Below, piece by piece: positions 8,438 through 17,703 of a stretch of 64,000 nucleotides of DNA. The stretch's first letter is position 1. Each line of letters starts with the position of its first letter. The notes beneath the pieces are model-generated. The model did not search any database, had not been told where the DNA came from, and saw only the letters and a list, made by a program, of their open reading frames with translations. The DNA is from an uncultured Muribaculaceae bacterium (GTDB lineage Bacteria; Bacteroidota; Bacteroidia; Bacteroidales; Muribaculaceae): NCBI GenBank assembly GCA_947525975.1, contig CANNVE010000012.1, positions 23,602-87,601 of the forward strand. The letters are read 5' to 3'. The position numbers and the translations under genes were made by a program.

Positions 8438-9136
8438 TCATTCACCACTCACATCAAACATAAAGTAGTTCCATTTGAAATTTTGGGGTTCCGCAGGTAA
8501 ACTCTGATTATATACTATACCCGATATGTCACAATTTACAAACATTATTTGTGTTATTCCATTGTATGTATATGGGTCAGAGGTTGATTCTGCGGCAAAG
8601 CCAAGTTCCCCAAAGACGTTAGAAGATATCTTCCATCCCATATCTTTTTCACTTGCATGATATATGTTATTAATGGGAGAGACAAAGGCATTTTTTGCAC
8701 ATGGAAGTTTCTTGTAAACGTATTCTGGACGTGCAATGTAAATTGTGGTCCGGCTTAATCCATAGTCTTCTGCTGCGGCAAAAGTACATTTCTTATAATC
8801 AGATTGAGCCTTTTTTGAATCAAAGCCATAAGTTACCATTTGCTCTGCGACACCTACTTTATTTATAGGTAGATTTGTGGCGTTTGACAGATTATTTTCT
8901 TGTGAATCATTGAACGCAATGAGTTGTGTAGTGTCGATATTATACACTACAGAGTCTGTTATGACTATTTCTGTTCCATCTTGTAGTTGTATAATTTCTT
9001 TGTACGGTTCTGAGTCCGGCTGAGTTTGAGGTTCGTGTGATAATGAATCATATTCATTATCACACGAAGAAAGAACCATTAGCATCGAAATCGTGCAAAG
9101 GTTCAATCCTTTTTTGAAGTGATTAAAAAGTTCCAT
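8438..9136 (-). CDS. AT-rich lipoprotein of unknown function (second of a pair)
   Basis: 232 residues with a lipoprotein signal (MLMVLSSCDN, Cys 25). The mature part includes QLQDGTEIVITDSVVYNID near residue 75, echoing the MNDGKTIYLP segment of its neighbour at 9103-9717, so the two may be distant relatives. No known domain was recognised. Its base composition is clearly more AT-rich than the surrounding genes (many TTA, ATA and AAT codons), which suggests a different origin. Its first 34 bases overlap the end of the upstream lipoprotein gene, pointing to coupled translation. Confidence 0.7.
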   Translation of the reverse strand: MELFNHFKKGLNLCTISMLMVLSSCDNEYDSLSHEPQTQPDSEPYKEIIQLQDGTEIVITDSVVYNIDTTQLIAFNDSQENNLSNATNLPINKVGVAEQMVTYGFDSKKAQSDYKKCTFAAAEDYGLSRTTIYIARPEYVYKKLPCAKNAFVSPINNIYHASEKDMGWKISSNVFGELGFAAESTSDPYTYNGITQIMFVNCDISGIVYNQSLPAEPQNFKWNYFMFDVSGE

Positions 9137-9717
9137 ATGATTTTTTTGTTTATTAAGGGAATACTATTGAAGACAGGATTGTGGAAATTGTCATATCCGA
9201 TCGTTCTGGTTAAAGTGGTGAATATAAATTGTCCGTCCACACCATAATCGATGGAGTATCCAATGTCTGTTAGACCCGGATTTATGCCCATTTCATATTC
9301 TATGGATTTGTACGGGACAATTGCACAATCCTTCGGGAGCGGGGGCATGACCTTTTGATATATAGACGTACAGACGAAATAAACTTCATTAGGATTAAGG
9401 CCAAAATCGATGCACCAATCCCCAAATGTAGATTTCTCCCAATTTCCCGAGTATTCTAAATCGTATCCTTCGACTTGATCGATTTTGTCTATTCTGTAGT
9501 TAAAGTTGATGGAGGAAATTAGACCTATATTCATCAATCCGTGGAAATTAGAAGCGGATATGAATTCTTTGTAAGTATCGTAATGCCCAACTTTTGATGG
9601 TAGATAAATCGTTTTCCCATCATTCATTGTGATTTTATCCACGCTCTCTGGCCCATCGTCGCATGATATTGCAAGAAGTGAAATCATAATTATGTGAAAC
9701 AAGGCTTTGAGGTTCAT
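9103..9717 (-). CDS. AT-rich lipoprotein of unknown function (first of a pair)
   Basis: 204 residues. The signal peptide ends in LLAISCDDG, a good lipobox with the acceptor at Cys 19. The mature part has KITMNDGKTIYLPSKVGHYDTYKEF, then beta-rich stretches (EGYDLEYSGNW, EVYFVCTSIYQKVMPPLP). No family was recognised. It shares AT-rich composition with the overlapping downstream gene at 8438-9136 and appears to form a two-gene unit with it. It lies between clcA and nth, on the same strand as both. Confidence 0.7.
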   Translation of the reverse strand: MNLKALFHIIMISLLAISCDDGPESVDKITMNDGKTIYLPSKVGHYDTYKEFISASNFHGLMNIGLISSINFNYRIDKIDQVEGYDLEYSGNWEKSTFGDWCIDFGLNPNEVYFVCTSIYQKVMPPLPKDCAIVPYKSIEYEMGINPGLTDIGYSIDYGVDGQFIFTTLTRTIGYDNFHNPVFNSIPLINKKIIWNFLITSKKD

Positions 9718-9821
9718 CGTTTGAGAAGAATTATCTTTGAGTATTAAGTTTATGGTATATAAACGAGTTTGGAATAATATTATTGTGTTAAATATGGATT
9801 AATTGTACTGTATGGGAAAAA

Positions 9822-11135
9822 TCATCTTGCAGTGGGTGTAGTCTGTGGCTTGGAGGGAGTGCAGAGGCGCTTCATGCCCATGGATATGGCCACGCAGATG
9901 GCCACGGGCAGGAAGTATCCGAATGATCCTGACATTTCGCAAACGAGGAATATGGCCATCAGCGGGGCGCCGATGATGCCGCCCATGGCTCCGGCCATGC
10001 CGAAGAAGGCGAAATGGCCCACGATCAGGTGGGCGTCAAAGAGTGCGTTGACCGTCAGAGCGTAGAAGAGGCCCACAAAGCAGCCGGCGAATAGGGTGGG
10101 GGCGAATGTGCCGGCCACGCCGCCGCCATTGTTGGTGGCCGAGCAGGCGAATGCCTTCAGCAGCATGGTGAGGGCGGCCAGGGATATCAAGGCCCATGCA
10201 CCGTGGAGCGAGTTGAGCACGCTTCCGCTCAGCACCCTGTCGATGTCGCTGTTGATGATGTGGCCTATCACGTCGTATCCCTCGCCGAAGAGGGCGGGGC
10301 AGAGCACCACGCAGGCCGAGATGATGCACCCCGAGGTCACGGCGCGCACCCAGATGTTGCCGATCTTGGCGAGCAAGCGGGCGAGCCAAGCCATTGAAAA
10401 TTCGTAATATCTCGAATACAGGCCGCAAATGATGCCGAGAAGCGCTATCCACCCAAGCCAGTGCCAATCGAAAGGCACGCTCTGGTCCATCAGGATGTCG
10501 AATGTGAATCCTGACATCACGTAGGCCGTGAGCGACGCCACCACCACTGCCAGGAACAGGGCCAGGATGGCCGGATTGGTGAGTTCGATGTGAAGCACCT
10601 CGATCGAATAGAGCGCGCCGGCGAACGGAGCCTTGAAAATGCCTGCGATACCGGCTCCAGCTCCGCATCCTACCATCACGCGCATCAGGTCGGGCCCGAG
10701 CCCGAGCCTCTGCGCTATGTTGCTGCCGATGGCCGCTCCGGTGTAGGCTATCGGGCCTTCGCCGCCGGCTGAGCCGCCGAAGCCGAGGGTGATGCTGCCG
10801 GTCAATACCGATGAGTACATCAGCGAGCGGCGCATCTTCAGGTTGCCCTCTTTGAGAGCGTCCTCCACCTTCTTGGTGCCGTGGGCCGGGCTGTAGCCGA
10901 GTATGTATTTGCACACGGCTACAGTGAGCACGATGCCTATGATCGGGAGCACTACCAGGGGCCAGTGGAAGCCGGCGTGGAGATATTCCATCACAAGTTT
11001 GGCCACGAAATTGATGCAGTATTTCAGCACGCAGGCCGATAGGCCGCACAGCACGCCCACAAGAGCGGCTATAATATTGGCGAGGGCCACCTGCGACAGG
11101 TGGCCCTTTTCCCTTTGCAGGAGTTCGCTCAGCAT
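9822..11135 (-). CDS. CLC-family chloride channel or Cl-/H+ exchanger
   Basis: 437 residues with about ten hydrophobic segments and no C-terminal CBS domains. CLC motifs are visible: GGEGPIAYTG, with the gating glutamate at 126, and GVAGTFAPTLFAG in the second half. The first selectivity motif, GSGIP in E. coli ClcA, is changed to HGTKK at 85-89. The internal glutamate that supports proton coupling (E203 in E. coli ClcA) aligns with Val 180 in FAGALYSIEV, as in eukaryotic CLC channels. From family knowledge this suggests uncoupled chloride flow rather than strict exchange, but other prokaryotic exchangers also lack this glutamate. The gene starts 22 bases after pheS ends, so the two are probably co-transcribed. 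Confidence 0.88.
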   Translation of the reverse strand: MLSELLQREKGHLSQVALANIIAALVGVLCGLSACVLKYCINFVAKLVMEYLHAGFHWPLVVLPIIGIVLTVAVCKYILGYSPAHGTKKVEDALKEGNLKMRRSLMYSSVLTGSITLGFGGSAGGEGPIAYTGAAIGSNIAQRLGLGPDLMRVMVGCGAGAGIAGIFKAPFAGALYSIEVLHIELTNPAILALFLAVVVASLTAYVMSGFTFDILMDQSVPFDWHWLGWIALLGIICGLYSRYYEFSMAWLARLLAKIGNIWVRAVTSGCIISACVVLCPALFGEGYDVIGHIINSDIDRVLSGSVLNSLHGAWALISLAALTMLLKAFACSATNNGGGVAGTFAPTLFAGCFVGLFYALTVNALFDAHLIVGHFAFFGMAGAMGGIIGAPLMAIFLVCEMSGSFGYFLPVAICVAISMGMKRLCTPSKPQTTPTAR

Positions 11136-11157
11136 ATTTTCAGTGTGTTATGGCGTG

Positions 11158-12177
11158 TCAGCGTGCCGACTCGAACTCTTCGAGGAAGCGCACGTCGTTC
11201 TCCGAGAATAGGCGCAGGTCGCTCACGCGGTATTTCAGGTTGGTGATGCGCTCTATGCCCATGCCGAGGGCAAAGCCGCTGTATACCTTCGAGTCGATGC
11301 CGCAGGCTTCGAGCACATTGGGGTCGACCATGCCGCACCCGAGGATTTCCACCCAGCCGGTGTGCTTGCAGAATCCGCATCCCTTGCCGCCGCAGAGGTC
11401 GCAGCTGATGTCCATTTCGGCCGATGGCTCGGTGAAGGGGAAATAGCTGGGGCGCAGACGTATTTTCGTGTCTTTGCCAAACATCTCCTGTGCGAAATAC
11501 AGCAAGGTCTGGCGCAGGTCGGCGAATGTCACGTTCTTGTCCACGTAAAGGGCCTCCACCTGGTGGAAGAAGCAGTGGGCGCGCGCCGAGATGGCCTCGT
11601 TGCGGTATACGCGGCCCGGGCAGATGATGCGTATCGGGGGCTGTCCGGCCTCCATGACGCGGCTCTGCACCGACGAGGTGTGGGTGCGAAGCAGCACGTC
11701 GGGCTCGCGCTTGATGAAGAATGTATCCTGCATATCGCGGGCCGGATGGTCAGCGGCGAAGTTGAGCGATGAGAACACGTGCCAGTCGTCCTCCACCTCC
11801 GGGCCTTCGGCCACGGTGAATCCAAGGCGGCGGAATATGTCGATGATCTCCTCGCGCACCAGCGACAGCGGGTGGCGGGTGCCGATCTTCCACGGAGCGG
11901 CTGTGCGGCTCAGGTCGATGCCCTCGCAGCCCGTGGATTTACTCTCGGCGGCCTCCTTGAGCGAGTTGATCTTGTCGGTGGCGAGATTCTTGAGCTCGTT
12001 GAGGGCCTGTCCGATGGCGCGCTTCATTTCTGCCGGCACGGTGCGGAAATCGTTCATGAGCAGCGATATTTCGCCCTTCTTGCTCAGGTATCTTATGCGC
12101 AGGGCCTCTGCCTCGGCGGCTGTCGAGGCGGTGGCGCTTTCGATTTCTGCTTTTAATGCATTGATTTTTTCAATCAT
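11158..12177 (-). CDS. pheS: Phenylalanyl-tRNA synthetase alpha subunit
   Basis: 339 residues, full length. It forms the alpha2beta2 enzyme with PheT and charges tRNA-Phe. The N-terminal coiled-coil arm (residues about 1-90) is followed by the class II core: motif 2 near GRVYRNEAISARAHCFFHQVE and motif 3 in GFALGMGIERITNLKY. The segment CDLCGGKGCGFCKHTGW in the catalytic domain is typical of bacterial PheS. pheT is not adjacent, as is common in Bacteroidetes. A -7 box lies at 12237-12244. It is divergent from the DUF389 gene. Confidence 0.97.
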   Translation of the reverse strand: MIEKINALKAEIESATASTAAEAEALRIRYLSKKGEISLLMNDFRTVPAEMKRAIGQALNELKNLATDKINSLKEAAESKSTGCEGIDLSRTAAPWKIGTRHPLSLVREEIIDIFRRLGFTVAEGPEVEDDWHVFSSLNFAADHPARDMQDTFFIKREPDVLLRTHTSSVQSRVMEAGQPPIRIICPGRVYRNEAISARAHCFFHQVEALYVDKNVTFADLRQTLLYFAQEMFGKDTKIRLRPSYFPFTEPSAEMDISCDLCGGKGCGFCKHTGWVEILGCGMVDPNVLEACGIDSKVYSGFALGMGIERITNLKYRVSDLRLFSENDVRFLEEFESAR

Positions 12178-12236
12178 TTCGCAGTCTATGTTTGTTATAT
12201 TGGTTGTTATATATTTGTGACTTGATATTTAATTGG

Positions 12237-12244
12237 CAAATTTA
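12237..12244 (-). promoter_or_regulatory. -7 box for pheS
   Basis: On the minus strand this reads TAAATTTG, a match to TAnnTTTG, 60 bases upstream of the pheS start. Confidence 0.5.
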
Positions 12245-12298
12245 CTAAAATTTCGCGACTTTTCCCCCAGGCGCATACCAAAATAAAATAAAAATCTG

Positions 12299-12306
12299 TA
12301 AATTTG
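12299..12306 (+). promoter_or_regulatory. -7 box for the DUF389 gene
   Basis: TAAATTTG lies 28 bases upstream of the ATG at 12334. Together with the box at 12237 it makes a divergent promoter pair within about 150 bases. Confidence 0.5.
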
Positions 12307-12333
12307 TGGATACCCACGTTTCAATAGCATTCT

Positions 12334-13704
12334 ATGGCCTCACAATTTCTCACCACGCTCAACAATCAGCTCAGGCAATATTTCCGCCTCACCCCATATC
12401 TCGAAGACGAGAACGAAGCCAAGCAGTCGATCATCGACGGCGTTTCTTTCCGCGGCCCCAACATCCTGATCCTCATCCTGGCCATATTCGTGGCCTCGCT
12501 CGGCCTCAACACCAATTCCGCCGCCGTCATCATCGGCGCCATGCTCATTTCCCCCCTTATGGGCCCCATCATAGGCATCGGCCTTGGAGTGGGCATATAT
12601 GATTTCGCCCTGATCAAGCGCTCGGCCCGCAACCTCGCCGCCGCCGCGCTATTCTCGGTCATAGCCTCTACCATCTTCTTCCTCATCTCGCCTGTGAGCG
12701 AAGGACGCAGCGAGCTCCTGGCGCGCACATCGCCCACCATCTACGATGTGCTGATAGGCTTCTTCGGCGGAGCCGCCGGCATTGTGGCCATCGCCTGCAA
12801 GCAGAAGGGCAACGTGATTCCGGGCGTGGCCATAGCCACCGCCCTCATGCCGCCCCTGTGCACAGCCGGATACGGCCTGGCCACGTGGCAGCTGCAATAT
12901 TTCACCGGAGCGTTCTATCTCTTCCTCATCAATTCCATCTTCATCTCCCTCGCCACCCTTATAGGCGTGAAGCTGTTCCGCTTCAAGGAGGTCGCCTTCG
13001 TCAATCCCGAGAGACGCACACGCATCAAGCGCATCATCACCTGCGTGGTGGTCGCCACCCTGCTGCCGAGCGTCTATCTCACTGTGCAGATGCTGCGCGA
13101 GAGCTTCTTCGTCACCAACGCCAACAATTTCGTAGACGAGGAACTCAGCTTCCCCAACACCCAGGTATTCAGCAAGGACGCATACATAAAGAAATGGCAT
13201 AAATATCTAAATGTCACCCTTATAGGGCAATACGTAGACATCGACTCCCTGAAGGTGGCCATGACCTCGCAGATGGAAAAAGATCCCTGGCTGCGCGGCA
13301 CCACGGTCAACATCAAGCAAGGCTTCTCCACGGGCCTTGCCGCCGATGCGCGCACAAAGTCGGAAAGCCTCAGCGATATGTTCTCGTCGGTCGTGAGCCA
13401 GATTGAGGCCCAAAAGGCCGACATCGACTCGCTGCGGCAGGTGATCGCCGCCCGCAAGCAGTTCGACTCCCTGTCATACGCCATCGCCCCCGAGATCAAG
13501 GCCCTGTATCCCGACATCACCTTCATCTCGCTCAGCCGTGCCTACGTATGCAACATCGAGTCGCGCAAGATCGACACCCTCAACCTCGCCCTTATCGAAA
13601 GCAAAAAGCGCCTCGGCGACCTGCCCAAAATCAAGCAATACCTCGAAGCCCGCACCGGCATGCCCGGCATCCGCATAATCCAGACCGACATGAAACTCCC
13701 CTGA
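12334..13704 (+). CDS. DUF389 family integral membrane protein
   Basis: 456 residues. Six or so membrane helices fill residues about 40-235. The DUF389 signature is clear: SAAVIIGAMLISPLMGPIIG near residue 68, and GVAIATALMPPLCTAGYGLA near 165. After the last helix the protein continues with a predicted extramembrane region (residues about 245-456) that includes a short coiled coil. The family is widespread but its biochemical role is not settled. It is transcribed away from pheS and is followed by two hairpins, so it is probably a single-gene unit. Confidence 0.9.
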   Translation: MASQFLTTLNNQLRQYFRLTPYLEDENEAKQSIIDGVSFRGPNILILILAIFVASLGLNTNSAAVIIGAMLISPLMGPIIGIGLGVGIYDFALIKRSARNLAAAALFSVIASTIFFLISPVSEGRSELLARTSPTIYDVLIGFFGGAAGIVAIACKQKGNVIPGVAIATALMPPLCTAGYGLATWQLQYFTGAFYLFLINSIFISLATLIGVKLFRFKEVAFVNPERRTRIKRIITCVVVATLLPSVYLTVQMLRESFFVTNANNFVDEELSFPNTQVFSKDAYIKKWHKYLNVTLIGQYVDIDSLKVAMTSQMEKDPWLRGTTVNIKQGFSTGLAADARTKSESLSDMFSSVVSQIEAQKADIDSLRQVIAARKQFDSLSYAIAPEIKALYPDITFISLSRAYVCNIESRKIDTLNLALIESKKRLGDLPKIKQYLEARTGMPGIRIIQTDMKLP

Positions 13705-13755
13705 CGCCCCCCCGCCTTTATTTCGGGGAGGGGGCAAACAATGGGGGGCGTTTTT
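13703..13755. terminator. GC-rich hairpin after the DUF389 gene
   Basis: ACGCCCCCC just after the stop codon can pair with GGGGGGCGT at 13744-13752, followed by a T run. The loop is about 30 bases. A second, tighter hairpin follows at 13765. Confidence 0.55.
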
Positions 13756-13764
13756 AGGTTATAT

Positions 13765-13793
13765 ATGAGGGCGGGGACGCCCTCATGTTTTTT
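13765..13793 (+). terminator. Rho-independent terminator before malic enzyme
   Basis: ATGAGGGCG pairs perfectly with CGCCCTCAT around GGGA, followed by GTTTTTT. It separates the DUF389 gene from the malic enzyme gene. Confidence 0.85.
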
Positions 13794-13821
13794 CTAACCA
13801 GACAAACCCTGTTTCACGATT

Positions 13822-15171
13822 ATGTCAAAGACTATTACGAAAGAAGCCGCGCTCGATTATCATGAATATCCGCAGCCCGGAAAGATAGAGGTGGTGCCCA
13901 CCAAACCTTATTTCACGCAGTACGATCTCGGCTTGGCCTATTCGCCCGGCGTGGCGTACCCATGCGAGGAGATAGAGGCAGACAAGGCTGCCGCATACCG
14001 ATACACAAATAAGAGCAACCTTGTGGCCGTCATCAGCAACGGCACAGCAGTGCTGGGCCTCGGCAACATCGGTGCCCAGGCCGCAAAGCCGGTGATGGAA
14101 GGCAAGGCTTTGCTGTTCAAGATTTTCGCCGGCATAGACAGTTTTGACATTGAGGTCAACGAGACTGATCCCGATAAGTTTGTCGAGATTGTCAAGGCCA
14201 TCGCTCCCACATTCGGAGGCATCAATCTCGAGGACATCGGCGCGCCGGCATGCTTTGAGATCGAGCGGAGGCTGAAGCAGGAATGCGATGTGCCCGTGAT
14301 GCACGATGACCAGCACGGCACGGCCATCATCTCCTCGGCCGGCCTGCTCAACGCGGCCCTGCTGCAGGGAAAGGAGATTGAGGATCTGCGTGTGGTGGTG
14401 AGCGGCGCCGGAGCCGCCGCTATCATGTGCGCCCGCATGTACAAACTATTGGGAGTCAAGGCTGAAAACATCGTGATGTGTGACAGCAAGGGCGTGATCC
14501 GCGCCGACCGCGCAGGCCTGTCGCCCGAAAAGGAAGAGTTCGCCACCGTCCGAGATATCCACACTCTGTCTGACGCCATAGCGGGCGCCGACGTGCTGCT
14601 CGGCCTGTCGGTGGGCGGAGCCGTCACGCCGGAAATGCTCATGTCGATGGCTCCGAAGCCCATAATCTTCGCCCTCGCTAATCCTGACCCTGAGATCACC
14701 TATGACGAGGCCATGCGCGCGCGTCCCGACGCTATCGTGGCCACGGGCCGCAGCGATTATCCCAACCAGGTCAATAACGTACTGGGCTTTCCGTTCATAT
14801 TCCGCGGCGCGCTCGATTGCGGAGCCACCGACATCAACGACGCCATGAAGCTGGCCGCAGCGAGAGCTATAGCGGATCTTGCAAAGCAGCCTGTGCCGCA
14901 GAGCGTGCTGAAGGCTTACGGCCTGCGCAAGCTCGTGTTCGGCCCTGAATATATCCTGCCGAAGCCCTTTGACCACCGGTTGCTCTTCAATGTGAGCTCT
15001 GCTGTGGCCAAGGCGGCCCGCGAGAGCGGCGTGGCCACACGGCCCATCGCCGACCCCAAGGCCTACCATGACCGCCTGTGGAATCTTGTAGACAGTGGGC
15101 GCCACTTCATCTGCCAAGTGCCGCGCAGCATAGGCAGCGATGAGCAGACCGGGGTGGTGATGTCGTTTTAG
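13822..15171 (+). CDS. Malic enzyme (malate dehydrogenase, decarboxylating), short form
   Basis: 449 residues. It converts malate to pyruvate and CO2 with reduction of NAD(P)+. The N-terminal malic domain has [12 protein letters not shown] and [13 protein letters not shown], which holds metal-binding Asp residues; the NAD(P)-binding domain has [11 protein letters not shown] and ANPDPEI. The protein ends soon after the Rossmann domain. From memory, the Bacteroides relatives annotated maeB are about 760 residues because of a C-terminal phosphate acetyltransferase-like domain; none is present here and the next gene is unrelated. The stop codon is clear, so this looks like a genuine short form rather than a frameshift. 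Confidence 0.92.
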   Translation: MSKTITKEAALDYHEYPQPGKIEVVPTKPYFTQYDLGLAYSPGVAYPCEEIEADKAAAYRYTNKSNLVAVISNGTAVLGLGNIGAQAAKPVMEGKALLFKIFAGIDSFDIEVNETDPDKFVEIVKAIAPTFGGINLEDIGAPACFEIERRLKQECDVPVMHDDQHGTAIISSAGLLNAALLQGKEIEDLRVVVSGAGAAAIMCARMYKLLGVKAENIVMCDSKGVIRADRAGLSPEKEEFATVRDIHTLSDAIAGADVLLGLSVGGAVTPEMLMSMAPKPIIFALANPDPEITYDEAMRARPDAIVATGRSDYPNQVNNVLGFPFIFRGALDCGATDINDAMKLAAARAIADLAKQPVPQSVLKAYGLRKLVFGPEYILPKPFDHRLLFNVSSAVAKAARESGVATRPIADPKAYHDRLWNLVDSGRHFICQVPRSIGSDEQTGVVMSF

Positions 15172-15303
15172 GCATTGGGCCTCCGCGTCATGCGCTGATT
15201 CACAGCCTGATGCGGAGGGTGCCAAGGATGTGGGCGGCTTTGCGTCACGATGGAATTCTAATATTTTTTCATCCATACACCTTATTATATAGAAAAAAAT
15301 GTG

Positions 15304-15311
15304 TAATTTTG
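15304..15311 (+). promoter_or_regulatory. -7 box for topA
   Basis: TAATTTTG fits TAnnTTTG, 28 bases before the topA start at 15339. The 167-base gap after malic enzyme otherwise shows no gene. Confidence 0.55.
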
Positions 15312-15338
15312 GCGTCTGAAATAAAATTGATAGGCAGA

Positions 15339-17651
15339 ATGCTAAAAAATCTCGTTATAGTCGAGTCTCCAGCCAAGGCAAAGACGATTGAAAAATTTCT
15401 CGGCCCCGACTACAAGGTGATGTCGAGCTACGGACATATACGCGACCTCAAGAAGAAAAATTTCAGCATCGACATTGATGCCGGCTTCGCGCCCATTTAT
15501 GAAATACCGGAAGACAAGCGTCAGCTTGTGCAGGAATTAAAGAAAGCCGCCGCACAGGCCCAGACCGTATGGCTCGCTTCCGATGAGGACCGCGAGGGAG
15601 AGGCCATAGCCTGGCACCTTTTCGAGGTGCTTGGGCTGGACCCGTCGCGCACGAAGCGCATAGTATTCCACGAAATCACCAAGCCGGCCATCATCAACGC
15701 CATCGAGCATCCGCGTGAGATAGACATCAACCTCGTCGACGCCCAGCAGGCGCGCCGCGTGCTCGACCGCATAGTCGGCTTCGAACTCTCGCCTGTGCTG
15801 TGGCGCAAGATCAAGCCGGCTCTGTCAGCCGGGCGTGTGCAGTCGGTGGCTGTGCGCCTCATAGTGGAGAGGGAAAAAGAGATCAAGAATTTCGTCAGCG
15901 AGCCGTACTATCGCGTCACGGCTGTCTTCGCCTCGGCTGAAGGCCACGCCGTGAAGGCCGAGCTGTCGCGCCGCCTGCCCGACGAGAAGGCTGTGGCCGA
16001 TTTCCTCGACGATTGCAAGAAGGCCGATTTCAAGGTGACCGACGTGGTGGCTCGCGACCTTAAGAAGTCGCCTGCTCCTCCCTTCACCACATCCACCCTG
16101 CAGCAGGAGGCTTCGCGAAAACTCGGATTCACCGTCACGCAGACCATGCTCGTGGCCCAGAAGCTCTACGAGGCCGGCCACATCACATACATGCGTACTG
16201 ACTCCACCAACCTGTCATCCCTGGCCATAGCGGCAATCTCGGAAGAAATCAAGAGCGGAATCGGAGACCGGTACCTGAAGGTGCGCCATTACCATACCAG
16301 CGCCAAAGGTGCCCAGGAGGCCCACGAGGCAATTCGCCCCACCTACATCAGCAATCACGACATCGACGGCACTCCGCAGGAGAAGCGCCTCTACAACCTG
16401 ATATGGAAGCGCACCATAGCCTCGCAGATGGCCGACGCTGAGATCGAAAAGACAACGATCGACATACAGCCGTCGACCCGCCCCGAGCATTTCACGGCCA
16501 CGGGCGAGGTGATCAAATTCGACGGTTTCCTGCGCGTGTACATCGAAAGCACCGACGACGAAGCTGCTTCCGAGTCTGACAGCCTCCTCCCGGCCCTTTC
16601 AAAAGGCGAGGAGCTGAAGGCGCGCGACATCGAGGCAGCGCAGCGATATACCCAGCAGCCGCCGCGATACACCGAGGCGTCGCTGGTCAAGAAGATGGAA
16701 GAGCTCGGCATCGGACGCCCCTCTACCTATGCCCCCACAATCTCCACCATACAGCAGCGCGAATACGTGGAGAAGGGCGAGAAGCCCGGCGTGGAGCGCG
16801 AACTGAAGATATTCACCCTCAAAGGCGGAAAGGTCACATCGAAGACGAAGACCGAGACGGCGGGCGCCGAGCGCGGCAAGCTCATACCCACCGACACCGG
16901 CATGATCGTCAACGAATTTCTTGAAGAATACTTCGCCTCTGTGGTCGACTACAATTTCACCGCCAACATCGAGCATAAATTCGACAGCATAGCCGAAGGC
17001 CGCCTGCAGTGGCCGTCGGTGATGCAGGATTTCTACGGCATGTTCCATCCGTCGGTCGACTCGGCCATGAATATGCGCATGGAGCACAAGGTGGGCGAGC
17101 GCTCTCTCGGCGTAGACCCGCGCACGGGCAAGCCCGTGACCGTGAAGATTGGCCGCTTCGGGCCTCTCGTGCAGATAGGCGTGGCCACCGACGAGGAGAA
17201 GCCGCAGTTCGCCTCGCTGCAGAAGGGCCAGTCGCTATCCACGATCACCCTTGAAGAGGCTCTGAAACTCTTTGAATTTCCCCGTCAGCTTGGCGAATAC
17301 GAGGGCAAGGACGTGAGCGTGGGCATAGGCCGCTTCGGCCCCTACGTGCGCCACGACGGTAAATACGTATCCATCCCCAAGGACATCGCGCCCGCGGCGC
17401 TCACCCTCGAGGAGGCCATCAGTCTCATAATGCAGAAGCGGGAGGCCGAGAGCAAGAAGCTGGTGAAAGCATTTGACCAGGATGCCGACCTGCAGATACT
17501 CAACGGCCGATACGGCGTCTACATATCATACAAGAAGGGAAACTACAAGATTCCGAAGACTGTGGAGAACCCATCCGACCTCACCTACGAGCAGGCCATG
17601 GAGATCGTCAACAGCCAGGAGGCCAAGCCAAAGGCACGCCGGTCAAAGTAG
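15339..17651 (+). CDS. topA: DNA topoisomerase I (type IA)
   Basis: 770 residues. It relaxes negative supercoils by transient single-strand cleavage. The TOPRIM domain begins at once (LVIVESPAKAKTIEKFLG) and contains ASDEDREGEAIAWH with the acidic metal-binding residues. The catalytic tyrosine is in ITYMRTDST, about residue 284. The C-terminal third has repeated segments (KIGRFGPLVQIG near 600, GIGRFGPYVRHDGKYVSIP near 665, and GRYGVYISYKKGNYKIP near 725), the TopoI C-repeat type used by Bacteroidetes in place of zinc ribbons. The start at 15339 is chosen because the conserved domain begins there. It heads an apparent operon with rluA, DUF3822 and rsmD. Confidence 0.96.
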   Translation: MLKNLVIVESPAKAKTIEKFLGPDYKVMSSYGHIRDLKKKNFSIDIDAGFAPIYEIPEDKRQLVQELKKAAAQAQTVWLASDEDREGEAIAWHLFEVLGLDPSRTKRIVFHEITKPAIINAIEHPREIDINLVDAQQARRVLDRIVGFELSPVLWRKIKPALSAGRVQSVAVRLIVEREKEIKNFVSEPYYRVTAVFASAEGHAVKAELSRRLPDEKAVADFLDDCKKADFKVTDVVARDLKKSPAPPFTTSTLQQEASRKLGFTVTQTMLVAQKLYEAGHITYMRTDSTNLSSLAIAAISEEIKSGIGDRYLKVRHYHTSAKGAQEAHEAIRPTYISNHDIDGTPQEKRLYNLIWKRTIASQMADAEIEKTTIDIQPSTRPEHFTATGEVIKFDGFLRVYIESTDDEAASESDSLLPALSKGEELKARDIEAAQRYTQQPPRYTEASLVKKMEELGIGRPSTYAPTISTIQQREYVEKGEKPGVERELKIFTLKGGKVTSKTKTETAGAERGKLIPTDTGMIVNEFLEEYFASVVDYNFTANIEHKFDSIAEGRLQWPSVMQDFYGMFHPSVDSAMNMRMEHKVGERSLGVDPRTGKPVTVKIGRFGPLVQIGVATDEEKPQFASLQKGQSLSTITLEEALKLFEFPRQLGEYEGKDVSVGIGRFGPYVRHDGKYVSIPKDIAPAALTLEEAISLIMQKREAESKKLVKAFDQDADLQILNGRYGVYISYKKGNYKIPKTVENPSDLTYEQAMEIVNSQEAKPKARRSK

Positions 17652-17703
17652 AAATAAGCCTGCGCCCAAACCCATTGAAACCAATTAATACACCCACATC
17701 CAC

